Notes: generated from the sequence alone by a model not told the origin. A stretch of DNA of 64,000 bases from Microvirga thermotolerans (GCF_009363855.1 NZ_CP045423.1:3750001-3814000), one strand, 5' to 3'; positions 1-8,918 are shown, counted from the stretch's first letter. Program-made: numbers and translations.

Positions 1-1
1 G

Positions 2-862
2 GGAACGCCCGCCGGCGCACAGCCCGCCGCGCCCGCGGCGCCAAAGCCTGAAGCGCCAAAGCCTGAAGCGCCCAAGCCGGATGCGCCCAAGGCCAGCCCC
101 CTCGGGGCCGGCACCCTGCTCAGCGACCTGATCGATCTCGCGAACCGGCCCTCCCCGCCCCCGCCGCAGCCCGCCGCCACGGAGGGCGAGCAGCCTGCGC
201 CCAAGCCGGAGAAGCCTGCGGCCCCGCCGCCCCCCGCCGACCTCACGGACCTGCTCCTGCGCCGCGCGCAGGAATACCTCAAGACCCCGCAGGGCAATGC
301 GGCGGTCCACGCGGTGATGGTGGGCGTGACCAAGGCGGTCGTGAACTCGGAGACCGGCCGCAAGCTCACCGAGAAGGCGAAGGCCAAGGGTGCGGCCCTG
401 TTCGGCCGCTTCCTGAGCAAGGGCGAGGCGGGCCCCCTCATCGAGGCGCAGCCCGGGGCGGCCGCCCCCCAGGCCCTGCCGCCCCCCGCCGCCGCTGCCC
501 CGTCCGCCGATACGGCGCTTCTCGTGATGCGCGCCATGATCGCCGCCGCGGCGGCGGACGGGCGCATCGACGAGGGCGAGCGCGCGCGCATTCTCGGCAC
601 GCTCAAGAGCGCCGGGATCGACGGCGAGGGCGTCGAGATCGTCGAGGCGGAGCTCGCGCGGCCCGCCAGCGCGGCCGAGCTCGCCGCCGCCGTGAGGACG
701 CCGGAGGCCGCGATCCAGGTCTATACCGCCGCCCGGCGCATCATCACCCCGAACACGGTGGAGGAACGGGTGTTCCTGGCGCAGCTGTCCGGCGCGCTCG
801 GCCTCGACCCGCGCATCGTGGCGCAGATCGACGCCGCCGCTGCGGGCGCGACCCTGGGCTGA
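2..862 (+). CDS. DUF533 / TerB-like protein, 5' end outside window
   Basis: The reading frame is open from the left edge, so the true start lies upstream; 286 residues are visible. The visible N-terminal part (about residues 1-90) is low-complexity Pro/Ala/Lys/Glu, including a threefold tandem of a PKPEA/PKPDA unit, and looks disordered. It is followed by an amphipathic stretch with LLRRAQEYLKTPQGN, and then a helical C-terminal half (about 165-286: ALLVMRAMIAAAAADGRIDE... through FLAQLSGALGLDPRIVAQID). The helical half matches the DUF533/tellurite-resistance TerB fold, with its acidic DGRIDEGE motif. The biochemical role of the family is not established. In-frame GTG/ATG codons at 314 and 317 are internal, because coding continues well upstream of them. 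It converges with the minus-strand Nudix gene, 12 bp away. Confidence 0.75.
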   Translation, partial: GTPAGAQPAAPAAPKPEAPKPEAPKPDAPKASPLGAGTLLSDLIDLANRPSPPPPQPAATEGEQPAPKPEKPAAPPPPADLTDLLLRRAQEYLKTPQGNAAVHAVMVGVTKAVVNSETGRKLTEKAKAKGAALFGRFLSKGEAGPLIEAQPGAAAPQALPPPAAAAPSADTALLVMRAMIAAAAADGRIDEGERARILGTLKSAGIDGEGVEIVEAELARPASAAELAAAVRTPEAAIQVYTAARRIITPNTVEERVFLAQLSGALGLDPRIVAQIDAAAAGATLG

Positions 863-874
863 GAGGCCGCGCCT

Positions 875-1456
875 TCAGCGCAGCGCCCCGCCGAGGGCGG
901 GAACCCGCAGGGCGAGCGCCTGCGCGAGAGCGAGGGTCTTCATGTCCTCCAGGGCGCCCTGCGCGAGCATCGCCGCAAGCGCGGCGAACTCGATCTCGCA
1001 GGTCGCGATGTCCTCCTGCTCCTCCGCGAGCCCCCCGCCCTCGCCCGTCCTGTCCGCATCCGCATAGGGAGCGAGGAACAGGTGCACCCGCTCGGTCGAG
1101 TATCCGGGCGAGGCCCAGACGCTCCCCACGGGTTCGAGCGGGCCCAGGCGCAGGCCCGCCTCCTCCATCGCCTCCCGGCGGATGCAGGCCTCCGGGGTCT
1201 CGCCGGGATCGACGAGGCCCGCGATGGCCTCGACCGGCTCCGGCGCCCCGCCGGCCCGCAGGGCCGCGGCCCGGAACTGGCGCACGAGGAGCACGGTCCG
1301 GCGCCTCTCGTCGTACGGGAGGACGGCGGCGGCGGGCGGGCTCTCCAGAACCTCGCGCACCATGCTCTTCCCGCCCGGCAGCGCCACCGTGAGCGCGACG
1401 AGGCTCCGCCGCCCCTCGTGAATGACCCTCGCGTCCGCGATCTCGTGAGCCGCCAT
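875..1456 (-). CDS. Nudix hydrolase, ADP-ribose pyrophosphatase-like
   Basis: A 193-aa Nudix protein. The Nudix box is complete around residues 92-114 (GLVDPGETPEACIRREAMEE followed by AGL), matching Gx5Ex7REUxEExGU, so the Mg-binding glutamates are present. Flanking features (VLLVRQFR, EAIAGLVDPGE, GYSTERVHLFLA) resemble ADP-ribose/NDP-sugar pyrophosphatases that release ribose 5-phosphate and AMP. Substrate is inferred from family resemblance only. I chose the ATG at 1456 because a purine-rich GGGAAGGG lies just upstream; a longer frame reaching 1522 would add a non-conserved tail. It is divergent from the SIR2-like gene at 1566, with 109 bp between the starts. The pairing is notable because SIR2-type NADases can yield ADP-ribose. 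Confidence 0.85.
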   Translation of the reverse strand: MAAHEIADARVIHEGRRSLVALTVALPGGKSMVREVLESPPAAAVLPYDERRRTVLLVRQFRAAALRAGGAPEPVEAIAGLVDPGETPEACIRREAMEEAGLRLGPLEPVGSVWASPGYSTERVHLFLAPYADADRTGEGGGLAEEQEDIATCEIEFAALAAMLAQGALEDMKTLALAQALALRVPALGGALR

Positions 1457-1565
1457 GGCGTTCCCTTCCCTCTGCCGCGGGCGAAGCGGCCCGCAGGATC
1501 CTTCCTGGCCAAGCCGCTCCACCCCCGGTCCGTTCCCGCGGAGCCCTGGCTCCCCCTGCCGCGTT

Positions 1566-2426
1566 ATGGCCAGGAAGCAGCGGCATGAGAGAGAAACCGT
1601 GGACGATCTGGCGGAAGCGATCCGGAACCGTCAAGCCATCCTCTTCGCGGGAGCGGGCGTCTCGATGACGGTCGGCCTCCCTTCGTGGCAGACGCTCATC
1701 GCGCACATCGCCGAGGAGCTGCGGATCGACAAGGCCTACCTTGCCGAAACGGACGTGAACCACCTGACCCTCGCGGAATTCTACCGCCTCAGGAAGGGCA
1801 GCATCGGCCCCCTGCGCAGCTGGATGGACAGGAAATGGACCCTGCCGGAGGAGGTGCTGAAGAAGTCCCGCGTCCACGCGCTGATCTGCGAGCTCGACTT
1901 CCCGATCGTCTACACCACCAACTTCGACCGAAACCTGGAAACCGCGTTCGCCCTGCACGGCAAGCCCTTCGTGAAGATCGTCAACGCGAAGGACATCGCC
2001 GACATCCGCGACGGCGTTCCGCAGATCGTGAAGTATCACGGCGACTTCGACGACGACGAGTCCATCGTCATCGCGGAGACGGACTATCTCGACCGCCTGT
2101 CCTTCGAATCGCCGCTCGACATCAAGTTCCGCTCGGATGCGCTGGGCAAGACCATCCTGTTCGTCGGCTACAGCCTGACGGACCTGAACATCCGCTTCCT
2201 TCTGCACCGGCTCTGGAAGACGTGGAAGGGATCGGGATTCGAGAAGGACCGGCCGCCGTCCTACGTGTTCATGCTGCGCCCCAACCCGGTCGAGGAGGCG
2301 GTGCTGAGGCAATGGGGGCTGCGCGTCCTCACGGAGCCGGACTGCGCGCCGGAGAACGCCCTCGAGACCTTTCTCGAGAAGCTCGTCCGCAGCGTGAAGG
2401 CGACATGTGCGGAGAGCGGCCGCTGA
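1566..2426 (+). CDS. SIR2-like (SIR2_2) domain protein, possible NADase
   Basis: A 286-aa single-domain protein of the SIR2-like family. Visible motifs in order are: LFAGAGVSMTVGLPSW (the GAGxS nucleotide loop, about residues 23-38), PIVYTTNFDRNLE (TxNxD motif), QIVKYHGDFDD (the catalytic-type His of sirtuin-like domains), and ILFVGYSLTDLNIRFLL, a conserved C-terminal signature. There is no extra sensor or effector domain such as SLOG, TPR or Argonaute. Family knowledge: many bacterial SIR2-like proteins are NAD+-consuming effectors in phage defence, while others are of unknown function, so defence is an inference here. ATG 1566 is preferred over upstream in-frame codons because the extra 37 residues are low-complexity and overlap the divergent Nudix start. 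No restriction or other defence gene is adjacent. Confidence 0.8.
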   Translation: MARKQRHERETVDDLAEAIRNRQAILFAGAGVSMTVGLPSWQTLIAHIAEELRIDKAYLAETDVNHLTLAEFYRLRKGSIGPLRSWMDRKWTLPEEVLKKSRVHALICELDFPIVYTTNFDRNLETAFALHGKPFVKIVNAKDIADIRDGVPQIVKYHGDFDDDESIVIAETDYLDRLSFESPLDIKFRSDALGKTILFVGYSLTDLNIRFLLHRLWKTWKGSGFEKDRPPSYVFMLRPNPVEEAVLRQWGLRVLTEPDCAPENALETFLEKLVRSVKATCAESGR

Positions 2427-2923
2427 GGCGCGGGCACGGGGCGCGACCCGTCATGCCGCTCATGCAGAATCGAATGGCTCCGGTGCAGTCATCTTCGCCG
2501 CGCGCTTCCATCCGAGCGTCCTGAGGCAGGTCAACATGACGCTTGCCGCCGTCGAATCCTCCGCTGGTTCGCACCTCGTCGGCATGGTATTCACCCGGAT
2601 CGGACCGAGGGGGCTCCCGGCACTGGCGCGATACCTGGAATGGGACACCTTCAACGCGGACGCCCCCGCGCCGGACCGGACCTGTCCGCCCGGCTTCAGG
2701 CGGACCTCGCCCGCCCGTGGCGCGCCGGTCACGGTGGTGAGCGCGGGCATCGGCGGCGGCGACCTCGCGACCCGGCAGGTGGGCGCCAACGACGCCATGG
2801 CGGAGGCGGGGCGCACGGCCGACGCGTCGGCCGTGCGCCGTTAACGGCCCCGCAAGGGGTCATCCCCAGGATCGGACCCGCCCTGCCCCGGCAGGCGCGC
2901 AACGGAACGGCGAGACGACTCAC
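2427..2923. other. Non-coding gap between SIR2-like gene and AmpG, with weak small ORF
   Basis: About 500 bp without a convincing gene. A plus-strand frame from ATG 2536 to 2844 (102 aa, preceded by GAGGCAGG) could encode a small protein, but its composition is that of chance high-GC sequence and I recognise no motif, so I do not call it as a gene. The segment ends with a perfect 28-bp palindrome at 2811-2838 and a C-rich stretch before the AmpG start. Confidence 0.4.
2811..2838. repeat. Perfect 28-bp palindrome
   Basis: Arms GCGCACGGCCGACG and CGTCGGCCGTGCGC are exact reverse complements with no loop. No T-run follows, so it is not a classical intrinsic terminator. It may be a cruciform-prone site, a protein-binding operator or a transcript-stabilising hairpin ahead of the AmpG gene. 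The function is unknown. Confidence 0.6.
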
Positions 2924-4255
2924 ATGGCTCAGGACACCACCGCCCGCAAACGCCGGCTCTCGGCCAAGGACCTTCTGACGGACGGGCGCGTCGCGCTCAT
3001 GCTGCCGCTCGGCTTCTCCTCCGGCCTGCCCTTCCTGCTGGTGTTCAGCACCCTCTCGGCGTGGCTGCGGGAGGCGGGGATCTCCCGCACCGAGATCGGC
3101 CTGCTGAGCTGGGTGGCCCTCGCCTATTCGCTCAAGTTCGTCTGGGCGCCCATCGTCGACCGTTACGACGTGCCGGTCCTCGCACGCCTGCTCGGCCGGC
3201 GCCGCGGCTGGATGGCGCTCTCGCAGATCGTCACCGCCGCCGGCCTCGTCGGCATCGCCCTCGGCGACCCGCAGACGCATCTCTCGCTCACCATCGCCTC
3301 CGCGCTCCTCGTCGCCTTCGCCTCCGCCACCCAGGACGTGGTGATCGACGGCTGGCGCATCGACGCGGCCTCGACGGAGCGGCAGGGCATGATGGCGGCG
3401 AGCCTGCAGCTCGGCTACCGGCTCGCCCTGATCTGCGCCGGCGCGGGCGCGCTCTACATCGCGGAGTTCGTGAACTGGCACAGCGCCTATCTCGCGATGG
3501 CGGCCCTCATGGGGGTGGGCCTCGCCGCCACGGTCCTCGCCCCGCGCCTCGACGAGGCGGCGCCCCGGGAGCGGCTGCCCTTCGCGGCGGCCGTCGTGGA
3601 GCCGCTGACGGAGCTCTTCCGGCGCAAGGGGCCGATCCTCATCCCGATCCTGGCGCTCATCGCCTGCTTCCGCCTGCCGGATTTCGTGGCGGGCGTGATG
3701 GCGAACTCGCTCTACATCGATCTCGGCTTCTCGAAGGCCGACATCGCCAACGTGTCGAAGCTCTACGGCGTCTGGATCGGCATCGCGGGGGCCTTCGCCG
3801 GGGGGCTTGCCGCCACACGGCTGGGCCTGTGGTGGACGCTCCTGATCGGCGCGGTGATCGCCGCCGCCTCCAACCTGATGTTCTCGTGGCTTGCGGTGGC
3901 GGGCGCAAGGCTCGACCTCCTGGTCCTGGCCATCAGCGTCGACAACTTCGCCGGCGGCTTCGCGGGCTCGGCGCTCGTGGCCTACATGTCGGGCCTCACC
4001 GCCCCCGGCTATGCGGCGACCCAGTACGCGCTCCTGAGCTCCCTCTACGCCCTGCCCGGCAAGCTCATCGGCGGCGGCTCCGGCGCGGTGGTGGACGCCT
4101 ACGGCTACCCGCTCCTCTTCTCCGCCACCGCCGCCATCGGCATCCCCCTCGTGATCCTGTGCCTCGTGGTGCGGCGGGACACGACAAGGACAGCCGCAGA
4201 GAAGGATGCCGAGCCGGACGGGAAGCCCGCCCTCGCGACCCAGCCGCGCGCCTGA
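2924..4255 (+). CDS. ampG: AmpG-family muropeptide permease (MFS)
   Basis: A 443-aa polytopic membrane protein of the AmpG/PAT branch of the major facilitator superfamily. It has about 12-14 hydrophobic segments, a short charged cytoplasmic N-terminus, and the family motif SATQDVVIDGWRID around residue 130 (compare ATQDIVIDAWRI in known AmpG proteins). FSSGLPFLLVFSTLSAWLREAG near the N-terminus is also typical (shown here as two parts, FSSGLPFLLV and FSTLSAWLREAG). AmpG imports GlcNAc-anhydroMurNAc peptides from the periplasm for peptidoglycan recycling. The AmgK and MurU genes at 32-35 kb supply the later steps of one such pathway. It stands alone, with no operon partner, and is followed by a composite palindromic repeat. 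Specificity is inferred from family. Confidence 0.8.
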   Translation: MAQDTTARKRRLSAKDLLTDGRVALMLPLGFSSGLPFLLVFSTLSAWLREAGISRTEIGLLSWVALAYSLKFVWAPIVDRYDVPVLARLLGRRRGWMALSQIVTAAGLVGIALGDPQTHLSLTIASALLVAFASATQDVVIDGWRIDAASTERQGMMAASLQLGYRLALICAGAGALYIAEFVNWHSAYLAMAALMGVGLAATVLAPRLDEAAPRERLPFAAAVVEPLTELFRRKGPILIPILALIACFRLPDFVAGVMANSLYIDLGFSKADIANVSKLYGVWIGIAGAFAGGLAATRLGLWWTLLIGAVIAAASNLMFSWLAVAGARLDLLVLAISVDNFAGGFAGSALVAYMSGLTAPGYAATQYALLSSLYALPGKLIGGGSGAVVDAYGYPLLFSATAAIGIPLVILCLVVRRDTTRTAAEKDAEPDGKPALATQPRA

Positions 4256-4270
4256 ACGGAAAGCGTCACG

Positions 4271-4420
4271 CCGTCATTCCGGGGCCGCGAAAGCGGCGCC
4301 CGGAACCCATCTCCACCGGTCTTGGCGGATCGGAAGCTGCGGCGGCCGCTGCGTCCTCTCCTGCATGGCCAGCGCTCATGGATCCCGGGCCCAGCGCTCC
4401 GCGCTGTCCCGGAATGACGG
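4271..4420. repeat. Composite paired-palindrome element, copy 1 (REPIN-like)
   Basis: Two inverted halves, 4271-4310 (starting CCGTCATTCCGGGGCCGCG, ending GGAACCCAT) and 4378-4420 (starting ATGGATCCCGGGC, ending CCCGGAATGACGG), flank a spacer of about 67 bp containing GCCGCTGCGTCCTCT. The same architecture recurs in inverse orientation at 41825-41972, and single or degenerate halves lie near 7571, 20758 and 46012. This is a dispersed non-coding repeat, probably mobilised in trans. Confidence 0.7.
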
Positions 4421-4476
4421 ACGTGCATACGCGTTCTGCTCTCCGCCGATCCCGAATCCGCAGGAGGGCGGAGCCG

Positions 4477-5229
4477 CTACACCCAGCCGCCGTCCACGAG
4501 ATAGCTCTGCGCGGTGATCGCGCCCGCATCCTCGGAGGCGAGGAAGAGCGCCACCTTCGCGATGTCCTCCGGCACGAGCTTGCGCTTGATGCACTGGCGC
4601 CTGAGCAGCTCCCTCTCGCCCTCGGGCGTCAGCCACAGGTCGATCTGGCGCCGGGTCATGATCCAACCGGGAACGATCGAGTTGACGCGGATGTTCTTCG
4701 GCCCGAGCTCCCGCGCGAGGGCGCGGGTGAGGCCGACGACGGCGGATTTCGCGGTCTTGTAGGCGGCGAAGGAATCGTCGCTCACCAGATAGCTTGTCGA
4801 GCCCATGTTGATGACGGAGCCGCCGCCAGCCTTCTCCATGTCGGGCAGCACGGCCTGGGTCGCGAAGAACTGGTGGTCGAGGTTGGTGGCGAAGCGCTCG
4901 CGCCAGTATTCCGGCGTCACCTGGTCGATGGTGTGCCGGTCGTCGCGCGCCGCGTTGTTGACGAGGACGGTGATGGGGCCCAGCGCCTCGCTCGTCCGGC
5001 GGATCGCCGCCTGGAGGGCGGGAATGTCGCGCACGTCGTTGTGCTCGAAATGCACCCGTTCCCCCAGGCGCTCGGCCAAGGCCCGGCCGGCCTTCGCATC
5101 GTAGTCGAGGATCGCGACCTTCGACCCCTGCGCATGGAACGCCGCCGCGACGCTCTCGCCGATGCCGCTGGCGCCGCCGGTGACGAGGACGGTCTTGTCC
5201 TTCAGGGAGCCGTAGACGGTCTGGGTCAT
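4477..5229 (-). CDS. xylB: SDR family dehydrogenase, D-xylose 1-dehydrogenase-like
   Basis: A 250-aa classical short-chain dehydrogenase. It has the TGGASGIGE cofactor loop (about residues 17-25), NNAARDDRH with the structural NNA motif, active-site Ser in NMGSTS, and YKTAK (catalytic Tyr-x3-Lys, about residues 155-159). It ends with the [20 protein letters not shown] substrate/cofactor tail. The NNAxxDDRH motif, the VPGxxxTxRQ segment and the TPEGE...[10 protein letters not shown] segment closely resemble NAD-dependent xylose dehydrogenase (XylB) of Caulobacter, the first enzyme of oxidative xylose breakdown. It is the last gene of the minus-strand sugar-transport cluster (binding protein, permease, ATPase, SDR), which supports a sugar substrate. 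L-arabinose or galactose dehydrogenase cannot be excluded. Here the symbol means the dehydrogenase, not xylulokinase. Confidence 0.75.
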   Translation of the reverse strand: MTQTVYGSLKDKTVLVTGGASGIGESVAAAFHAQGSKVAILDYDAKAGRALAERLGERVHFEHNDVRDIPALQAAIRRTSEALGPITVLVNNAARDDRHTIDQVTPEYWRERFATNLDHQFFATQAVLPDMEKAGGGSVINMGSTSYLVSDDSFAAYKTAKSAVVGLTRALARELGPKNIRVNSIVPGWIMTRRQIDLWLTPEGERELLRRQCIKRKLVPEDIAKVALFLASEDAGAITAQSYLVDGGWV

Positions 5230-5323
5230 GGTTCGAACCTCTTCGGGGAAGCAGGAATCCGTCGGCGGACGGCGGGCATCGCCGGTCCCGGCATGACGGC
5301 GCCGCCGTGAAAGGGCAACGGGG

Positions 5324-6109
5324 TCAGCCTCGGCTCGCGCCCGGCCCCGGCACGGCGCCGGGCGGGCACTTGCCCAGGATGATCATGCCGAGCACCTCGT
5401 CCTGCGTGACGTCGGCGACGTTCGCGGTTCCCACCAGCCTGCCGTTCTTCATCACGCTGACCCGGTCGGCGAGGCCGAACACGTCGTGGATGTCGTGGCT
5501 GATGAGAAAAATGCCGATGCCCTCCTTCTTCAGCTGCAGCACGAGGTCGGCCACCTGCTGCGTCTCCGCGGGGCCGAGGGCGGCGGTCGGCTCGTCCATG
5601 ATGAGCACGCGGGCGTTGAAGTAGATCGCGCGGGCGATGGCGACCGACTGGCGCTGCCCGCCGGAGAGCGCCTTCACCGGCTCCTTGAAGCGGCGGAAAT
5701 GCGGGTTGAGCCGCGCCATCACCTTGCGGGTCTCGGATTCCATCGTGGCGTCGTCGAGGGTGCCGTAGGGCGTGAGCACCTCGCGGCCGAGGAAGATGTT
5801 GCCCGCCGCGTCGATGTTGTCGGCGAGCGCGAGGGTCTGGTAGATCGTCTCGATCCCGTAGCGCTTCGCGTCGCGGGGGGAGGCGATGTCCGCCCGCTCG
5901 CCGTTCACGTAGATCTCGCCCGCATCGGGCCGGTAAGCGCCGGAGAGGATCTTGATGAGCGTCGACTTGCCTGCGCCGTTGTGGCCGAGAAGGCCCACCA
6001 CCTCGCCCGGGCGCAGGTCGACGGAGACGCCGTCGACGGCCTTGATGCCGCCGAAGGCGATGGAGATGTCGCGCATCTCGACGAGGGGAACCGGAGGACG
6101 GTCTGCCAT
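5324..6109 (-). CDS. Sugar ABC transporter ATP-binding protein (single-domain)
   Basis: A 261-aa ABC ATPase with Walker [10 protein letters not shown] (about residue 42), Q-loop [10 protein letters not shown], signature [14 protein letters not shown], Walker [13 protein letters not shown] and H-loop ISHDIHDV. It belongs with ribose/xylose-type (CUT2) importers. Most CUT2 ATPases are about 500 aa with two fused ABC domains, but this one has a single domain, as in the rhizobial fructose importer FrcA, so it presumably homodimerises. It starts 11 bp downstream of the permease stop and is followed by the SDR gene. The start is ATG 6109, because the sequence upstream is the permease end read in another frame. 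Confidence 0.88.
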   Translation of the reverse strand: MADRPPVPLVEMRDISIAFGGIKAVDGVSVDLRPGEVVGLLGHNGAGKSTLIKILSGAYRPDAGEIYVNGERADIASPRDAKRYGIETIYQTLALADNIDAAGNIFLGREVLTPYGTLDDATMESETRKVMARLNPHFRRFKEPVKALSGGQRQSVAIARAIYFNARVLIMDEPTAALGPAETQQVADLVLQLKKEGIGIFLISHDIHDVFGLADRVSVMKNGRLVGTANVADVTQDEVLGMIILGKCPPGAVPGPGASRG

Positions 6110-6120
6110 GGGGCGCTCCC

Positions 6121-7422
6121 TTACCTGATCCGCCTGCGATAGAGGCCGTCGACCCACACCGCCAGCACGAGCACGGCGCCGACCACGATGTTCTGAAGCG
6201 GCGTGTCGACCCCGAGCAGGACCATGCCCGACTGGAGGGACTGCATGACGAGGGCGCCGAGCATCGCGCCCGCGATGGTGCCGATGCCGCCCGCAAGCGA
6301 CGTGCCGCCGATCACCGCGGAGGCGATCACGTAGAGCTCGTCGAGGGTTCCGGCCGCGTTGGTGGCGGCGTTCAGGCGGGCGGTCGAGATGCAGGCGGAG
6401 ATGCCGCACAGAAGCCCCATGAGGCCGAACACCTTCATGAGCGTGAGGCGCGTGTTGATGCCCGACAGTTCCGCCGCCTCCGGATTGCCGCCGATGGCGA
6501 AGACGTAGCGGCCGAAGCGCAGGCGCCTGGCAAGGAAGGTCATGAGAAGCCCGACGACGACCGCGATCAGCACCGGGAGCGCGACGCCGTGGGGAATCGT
6601 CATCCCGCCCTCCGGCCAGGCGATGCCGTTCGCCTCGGCCCAGCGCCGGGCCGTTCCGGCGGGCAGCGGATAGGAATTGGCGATGGTGGCCGCGCCGAGC
6701 ACCGCGCCGCAGGCGAGCAGGGCGATGACGCCGTCCGCCCAGACCGGCCGCACGGGAAAGCCGAAGCGGATGCGCCTGCGCCGGGCGAGGCCCAGGGCCA
6801 CGACGACGAGCCCGCCGGCGACGGAGGCGACGATCCAGGTCGCGGTGGCACCGAGGGCGCCTTCGACCCCGCCGCCGAGCGCCTTGAAGCGCGTGTCCAT
6901 GGGCGCGACGGTCTGTCCCGCCGTGACCCACCAGGCCGCGCCGCGCCAGACGAGCAGCCCGCCGAGGGTGACGATGAAGGACGGAATGCCGAGATAGGCG
7001 ATGAGCCAGCCCTGGAAGAGGCCGATGGCGCCGCCGACCGCGAGGGCGACCAGCACGGCCACCGGCGCCGTGAGCCAGTGCTCGAAGCCGAGCCAGCCCG
7101 GCAGCCACCGGACCTGCACGACGCCGACGATCATGCCCACGAGGCCCAGGATGGCACCGACCGACAGGTCGATGTTGCGGGTCACGATGACGAGCACCAT
7201 GCCGGTGGACATCACGGCGATGGAGGCCGTCTGGACCGACAGGTTCCAGAGGTTGCGCGGCGTGAGGAAGAGCCCGCCGGAGAGGATGTCGAAGCCGATC
7301 CAGATCGCCGCGAGCGCCCCCAGCATGCCGAGCATGCGCACGTCGATCTCGAGCTTGGACAGGAGCGAGCCGTCCGTGGACGCGCTCGGGTGCGGGGCGG
7401 TCGTCGTGGCGGGTGCGGTCAT
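6121..7422 (-). CDS. Sugar ABC transporter permease, XylH/CUT2 family
   Basis: A 433-aa inner-membrane permease with about 10-12 hydrophobic segments. Diagnostic stretches are [12 protein letters not shown] in the N-terminal half (CUT2 motif following NIDLSVG), [13 protein letters not shown], and the loop [17 protein letters not shown] ahead of the late helices, which is typical of XylH/RbsC-type permeases. It is longer than ribose permeases (about 320 aa) because of a central charged insert (RRRRIRF onward), as in XylH. I prefer ATG 7422; an in-frame ATG at 7500 would add a low-complexity extension. It is transcribed after the binding-protein gene (214-bp gap containing a repeat half) and 11 bp before the ATPase. 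Confidence 0.88.
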   Translation of the reverse strand: MTAPATTTAPHPSASTDGSLLSKLEIDVRMLGMLGALAAIWIGFDILSGGLFLTPRNLWNLSVQTASIAVMSTGMVLVIVTRNIDLSVGAILGLVGMIVGVVQVRWLPGWLGFEHWLTAPVAVLVALAVGGAIGLFQGWLIAYLGIPSFIVTLGGLLVWRGAAWWVTAGQTVAPMDTRFKALGGGVEGALGATATWIVASVAGGLVVVALGLARRRRIRFGFPVRPVWADGVIALLACGAVLGAATIANSYPLPAGTARRWAEANGIAWPEGGMTIPHGVALPVLIAVVVGLLMTFLARRLRFGRYVFAIGGNPEAAELSGINTRLTLMKVFGLMGLLCGISACISTARLNAATNAAGTLDELYVIASAVIGGTSLAGGIGTIAGAMLGALVMQSLQSGMVLLGVDTPLQNIVVGAVLVLAVWVDGLYRRRIR

Positions 7423-7570
7423 GGCATCGCTCGTTTCATGGGGCGCCGTTCCGGGGCGGCTCGTCGTTCCCGGCTGCCGTCGGGCAGGCCGGACATCCAT
7501 CGTCGCCGAAGACGGAAGCCGAGGAGCGACGGATGCCGCCGCTCTTCCTCTTCGATGGCCGGCCTTCGCG

Positions 7571-7609
7571 GGTTCCGGGCCCGCGCCGGAGGCGCGTCCC
7601 GGAACGACG
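7571..7609. repeat. Single palindromic half of the dispersed repeat
   Basis: A hairpin-forming sequence between the permease and binding-protein genes. It begins GGTTCCGGGCCCGCG and ends GTCCCGGAACGACG, closely matching one half of the composite elements at 4271 and 41825. A transcript across it would carry a strong hairpin between the binding protein and permease cistrons. Such hairpins often give higher expression of the binding protein, which is an inference here. Confidence 0.55.
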
Positions 7610-7636
7610 ATGGCGCGTTCCCGAAACGGGGATCGC

Positions 7637-8683
7637 TCAGTTGCAGACCTTGACGGTGCCCGGCTTCACGCCCTGGCACACCACGTCCTTGGTCACCCAG
7701 CCGGCATTGATGACCACGTCCAGGTTGTCCTTCGTGATCGCCACGGGCTTCAGGAAGATCGCCGTCATGTTCTGCTTCTTCGGTCCCAGGTTCCAGCTCA
7801 TGGAGCCCTTGATCTCGTTCAGCTTCTTGCCGTTGGCGAGTTCGAGGGCAATCTCCGCCGCGTTGCGGCCGAGCTCGCGGGCGTCCTTGAACACGCTGAC
7901 CGTCTGGGTGCCGAGGGCGACCCGGTTCAGCGCGGCCTTGTCCGCGTCCTGGCCGGATACGGGCACGGAGCCGGCGAGTCCCTGCGCGGCGAGGGCCGCG
8001 ATGGCGCCGCCTGCGGTGCCGTCGTTGGCGGCCACCACCGCATCGACCTTGTTGTTGTTCTTGGTCAGGAACTGCTCCATGTTCCGCTGCGCGTTGGCGG
8101 GCAGCCAGCCGTCCGTGTAGGCCTCGCCCACGTTCTTGATCTTGCCGGCATCGATGGCGGGCTTGAGCACCTCCATGGCGCCCTGGAACAGGAAGTTGGC
8201 GTTCGGGTCGGAGCCCGAGCCCTTGATGAAGACGTAGTTGCCCTCGGGCTTCACCTTCATCACCTCGCGGGCCTGGAGGCGGCCGACCTCCACGTTGTCG
8301 AAAGTGAGGTAGAAGGCCTGGGGAATCTCGATCAGGCGGTCGTAGCCGACCACCGGGATGCCCTCGGCGATCGCCTTCTCCACCGCCGGGCGGATGGCGT
8401 CCGCGTCCTGGGCCAGCACGATCAGCGCCTTGGCGCCGCGGGCGATCAGGCTCTCGATGTCCGTCAGCTGCTTGGCGGGCGAGGACTGCGCGTCGGCCGA
8501 GACATAGGTGCCGCCGGCCTTCTCGATGGCGGCCTTGATCGCCGCCTCGTCGGTCTTCCAGCGCTCCTCCTGGAAGTTGGACCAGCTGACGCCGATGACC
8601 GGGCCCTTGCCCTGGGCGAAGGCGGCGCCCGCCGACAGGGCGAGGGCGGCAAGGCCGAAGAACAGCTGCTTCTTGATCGACAT
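7637..8683 (-). CDS. xylF: Periplasmic sugar-binding protein, XylF-like
   Basis: A 348-aa substrate-binding protein of the periplasmic binding protein 1 fold. A cleavable signal peptide is evident: MSIKKQ, a hydrophobic core [15 protein letters not shown], and an AxA-type site near AFAQ (residue 23). Motifs of the xylose/ribose class are [34 protein letters not shown] helix ([14 protein letters not shown]), [38 protein letters not shown] and VSGQDAD. The last two line the pentose pocket in XylF-type proteins. It is the first gene of the minus-strand importer operon, divergent from the ROK regulator. Xylose is the most likely ligand given the neighbouring dehydrogenase, but this is inferred. 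Confidence 0.85.
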   Translation of the reverse strand: MSIKKQLFFGLAALALSAGAAFAQGKGPVIGVSWSNFQEERWKTDEAAIKAAIEKAGGTYVSADAQSSPAKQLTDIESLIARGAKALIVLAQDADAIRPAVEKAIAEGIPVVGYDRLIEIPQAFYLTFDNVEVGRLQAREVMKVKPEGNYVFIKGSGSDPNANFLFQGAMEVLKPAIDAGKIKNVGEAYTDGWLPANAQRNMEQFLTKNNNKVDAVVAANDGTAGGAIAALAAQGLAGSVPVSGQDADKAALNRVALGTQTVSVFKDARELGRNAAEIALELANGKKLNEIKGSMSWNLGPKKQNMTAIFLKPVAITKDNLDVVINAGWVTKDVVCQGVKPGTVKVCN

Positions 8684-8918
8684 GGGTTCCCTCCTGGGGC
8701 GGCGGTTTCCGCTCGGCCCTCTTTCTCGGCGCGGCGAGCCGCCGCCCGGACCTCTCCGGTGCGGCGGTCTCGGCTCAGGCTCGCCGGCCTAATTTTTCGA
8801 GCGCAGAAATAATTATCCCGTCAGAAGCGGCTTTCAAGCGGCCAAGGTCTCATCATTTCGTTGAAGGGGCGATCTTTTCGATTCTTTTTTGTTCGTCGAT
8901 CGAATAAATATCGTTGCG
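8684..8918. promoter_or_regulatory. Divergent control region between xylF-like and ROK regulator
   Basis: A 235-bp divergent intergenic region. The part nearest the regulator (8795-8918) is clearly AT-richer than the surroundings, with T- and A-runs (AATTTTTCGAGCGCAGAAAT; ATTCTTTTTTGTTCG) and a TCGATCGA palindrome next to AATAAATATCG. It presumably holds promoters for both directions and the regulator's operators. I could not define an operator repeat with confidence. Confidence 0.5.

Noticed and set aside
2536..2844. A 102-codon plus-strand frame between the SIR2-like gene and ampG
   Set aside because: It has a plausible ribosome site but no recognisable motif, and it ends inside the 28-bp palindrome; coding cannot be supported.
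7423..7500. An N-terminal extension of the sugar permease to ATG 7500
   Set aside because: The added 26 residues are Arg/Pro-rich and unlike permease N-termini; ATG 7422 gives a normal start.
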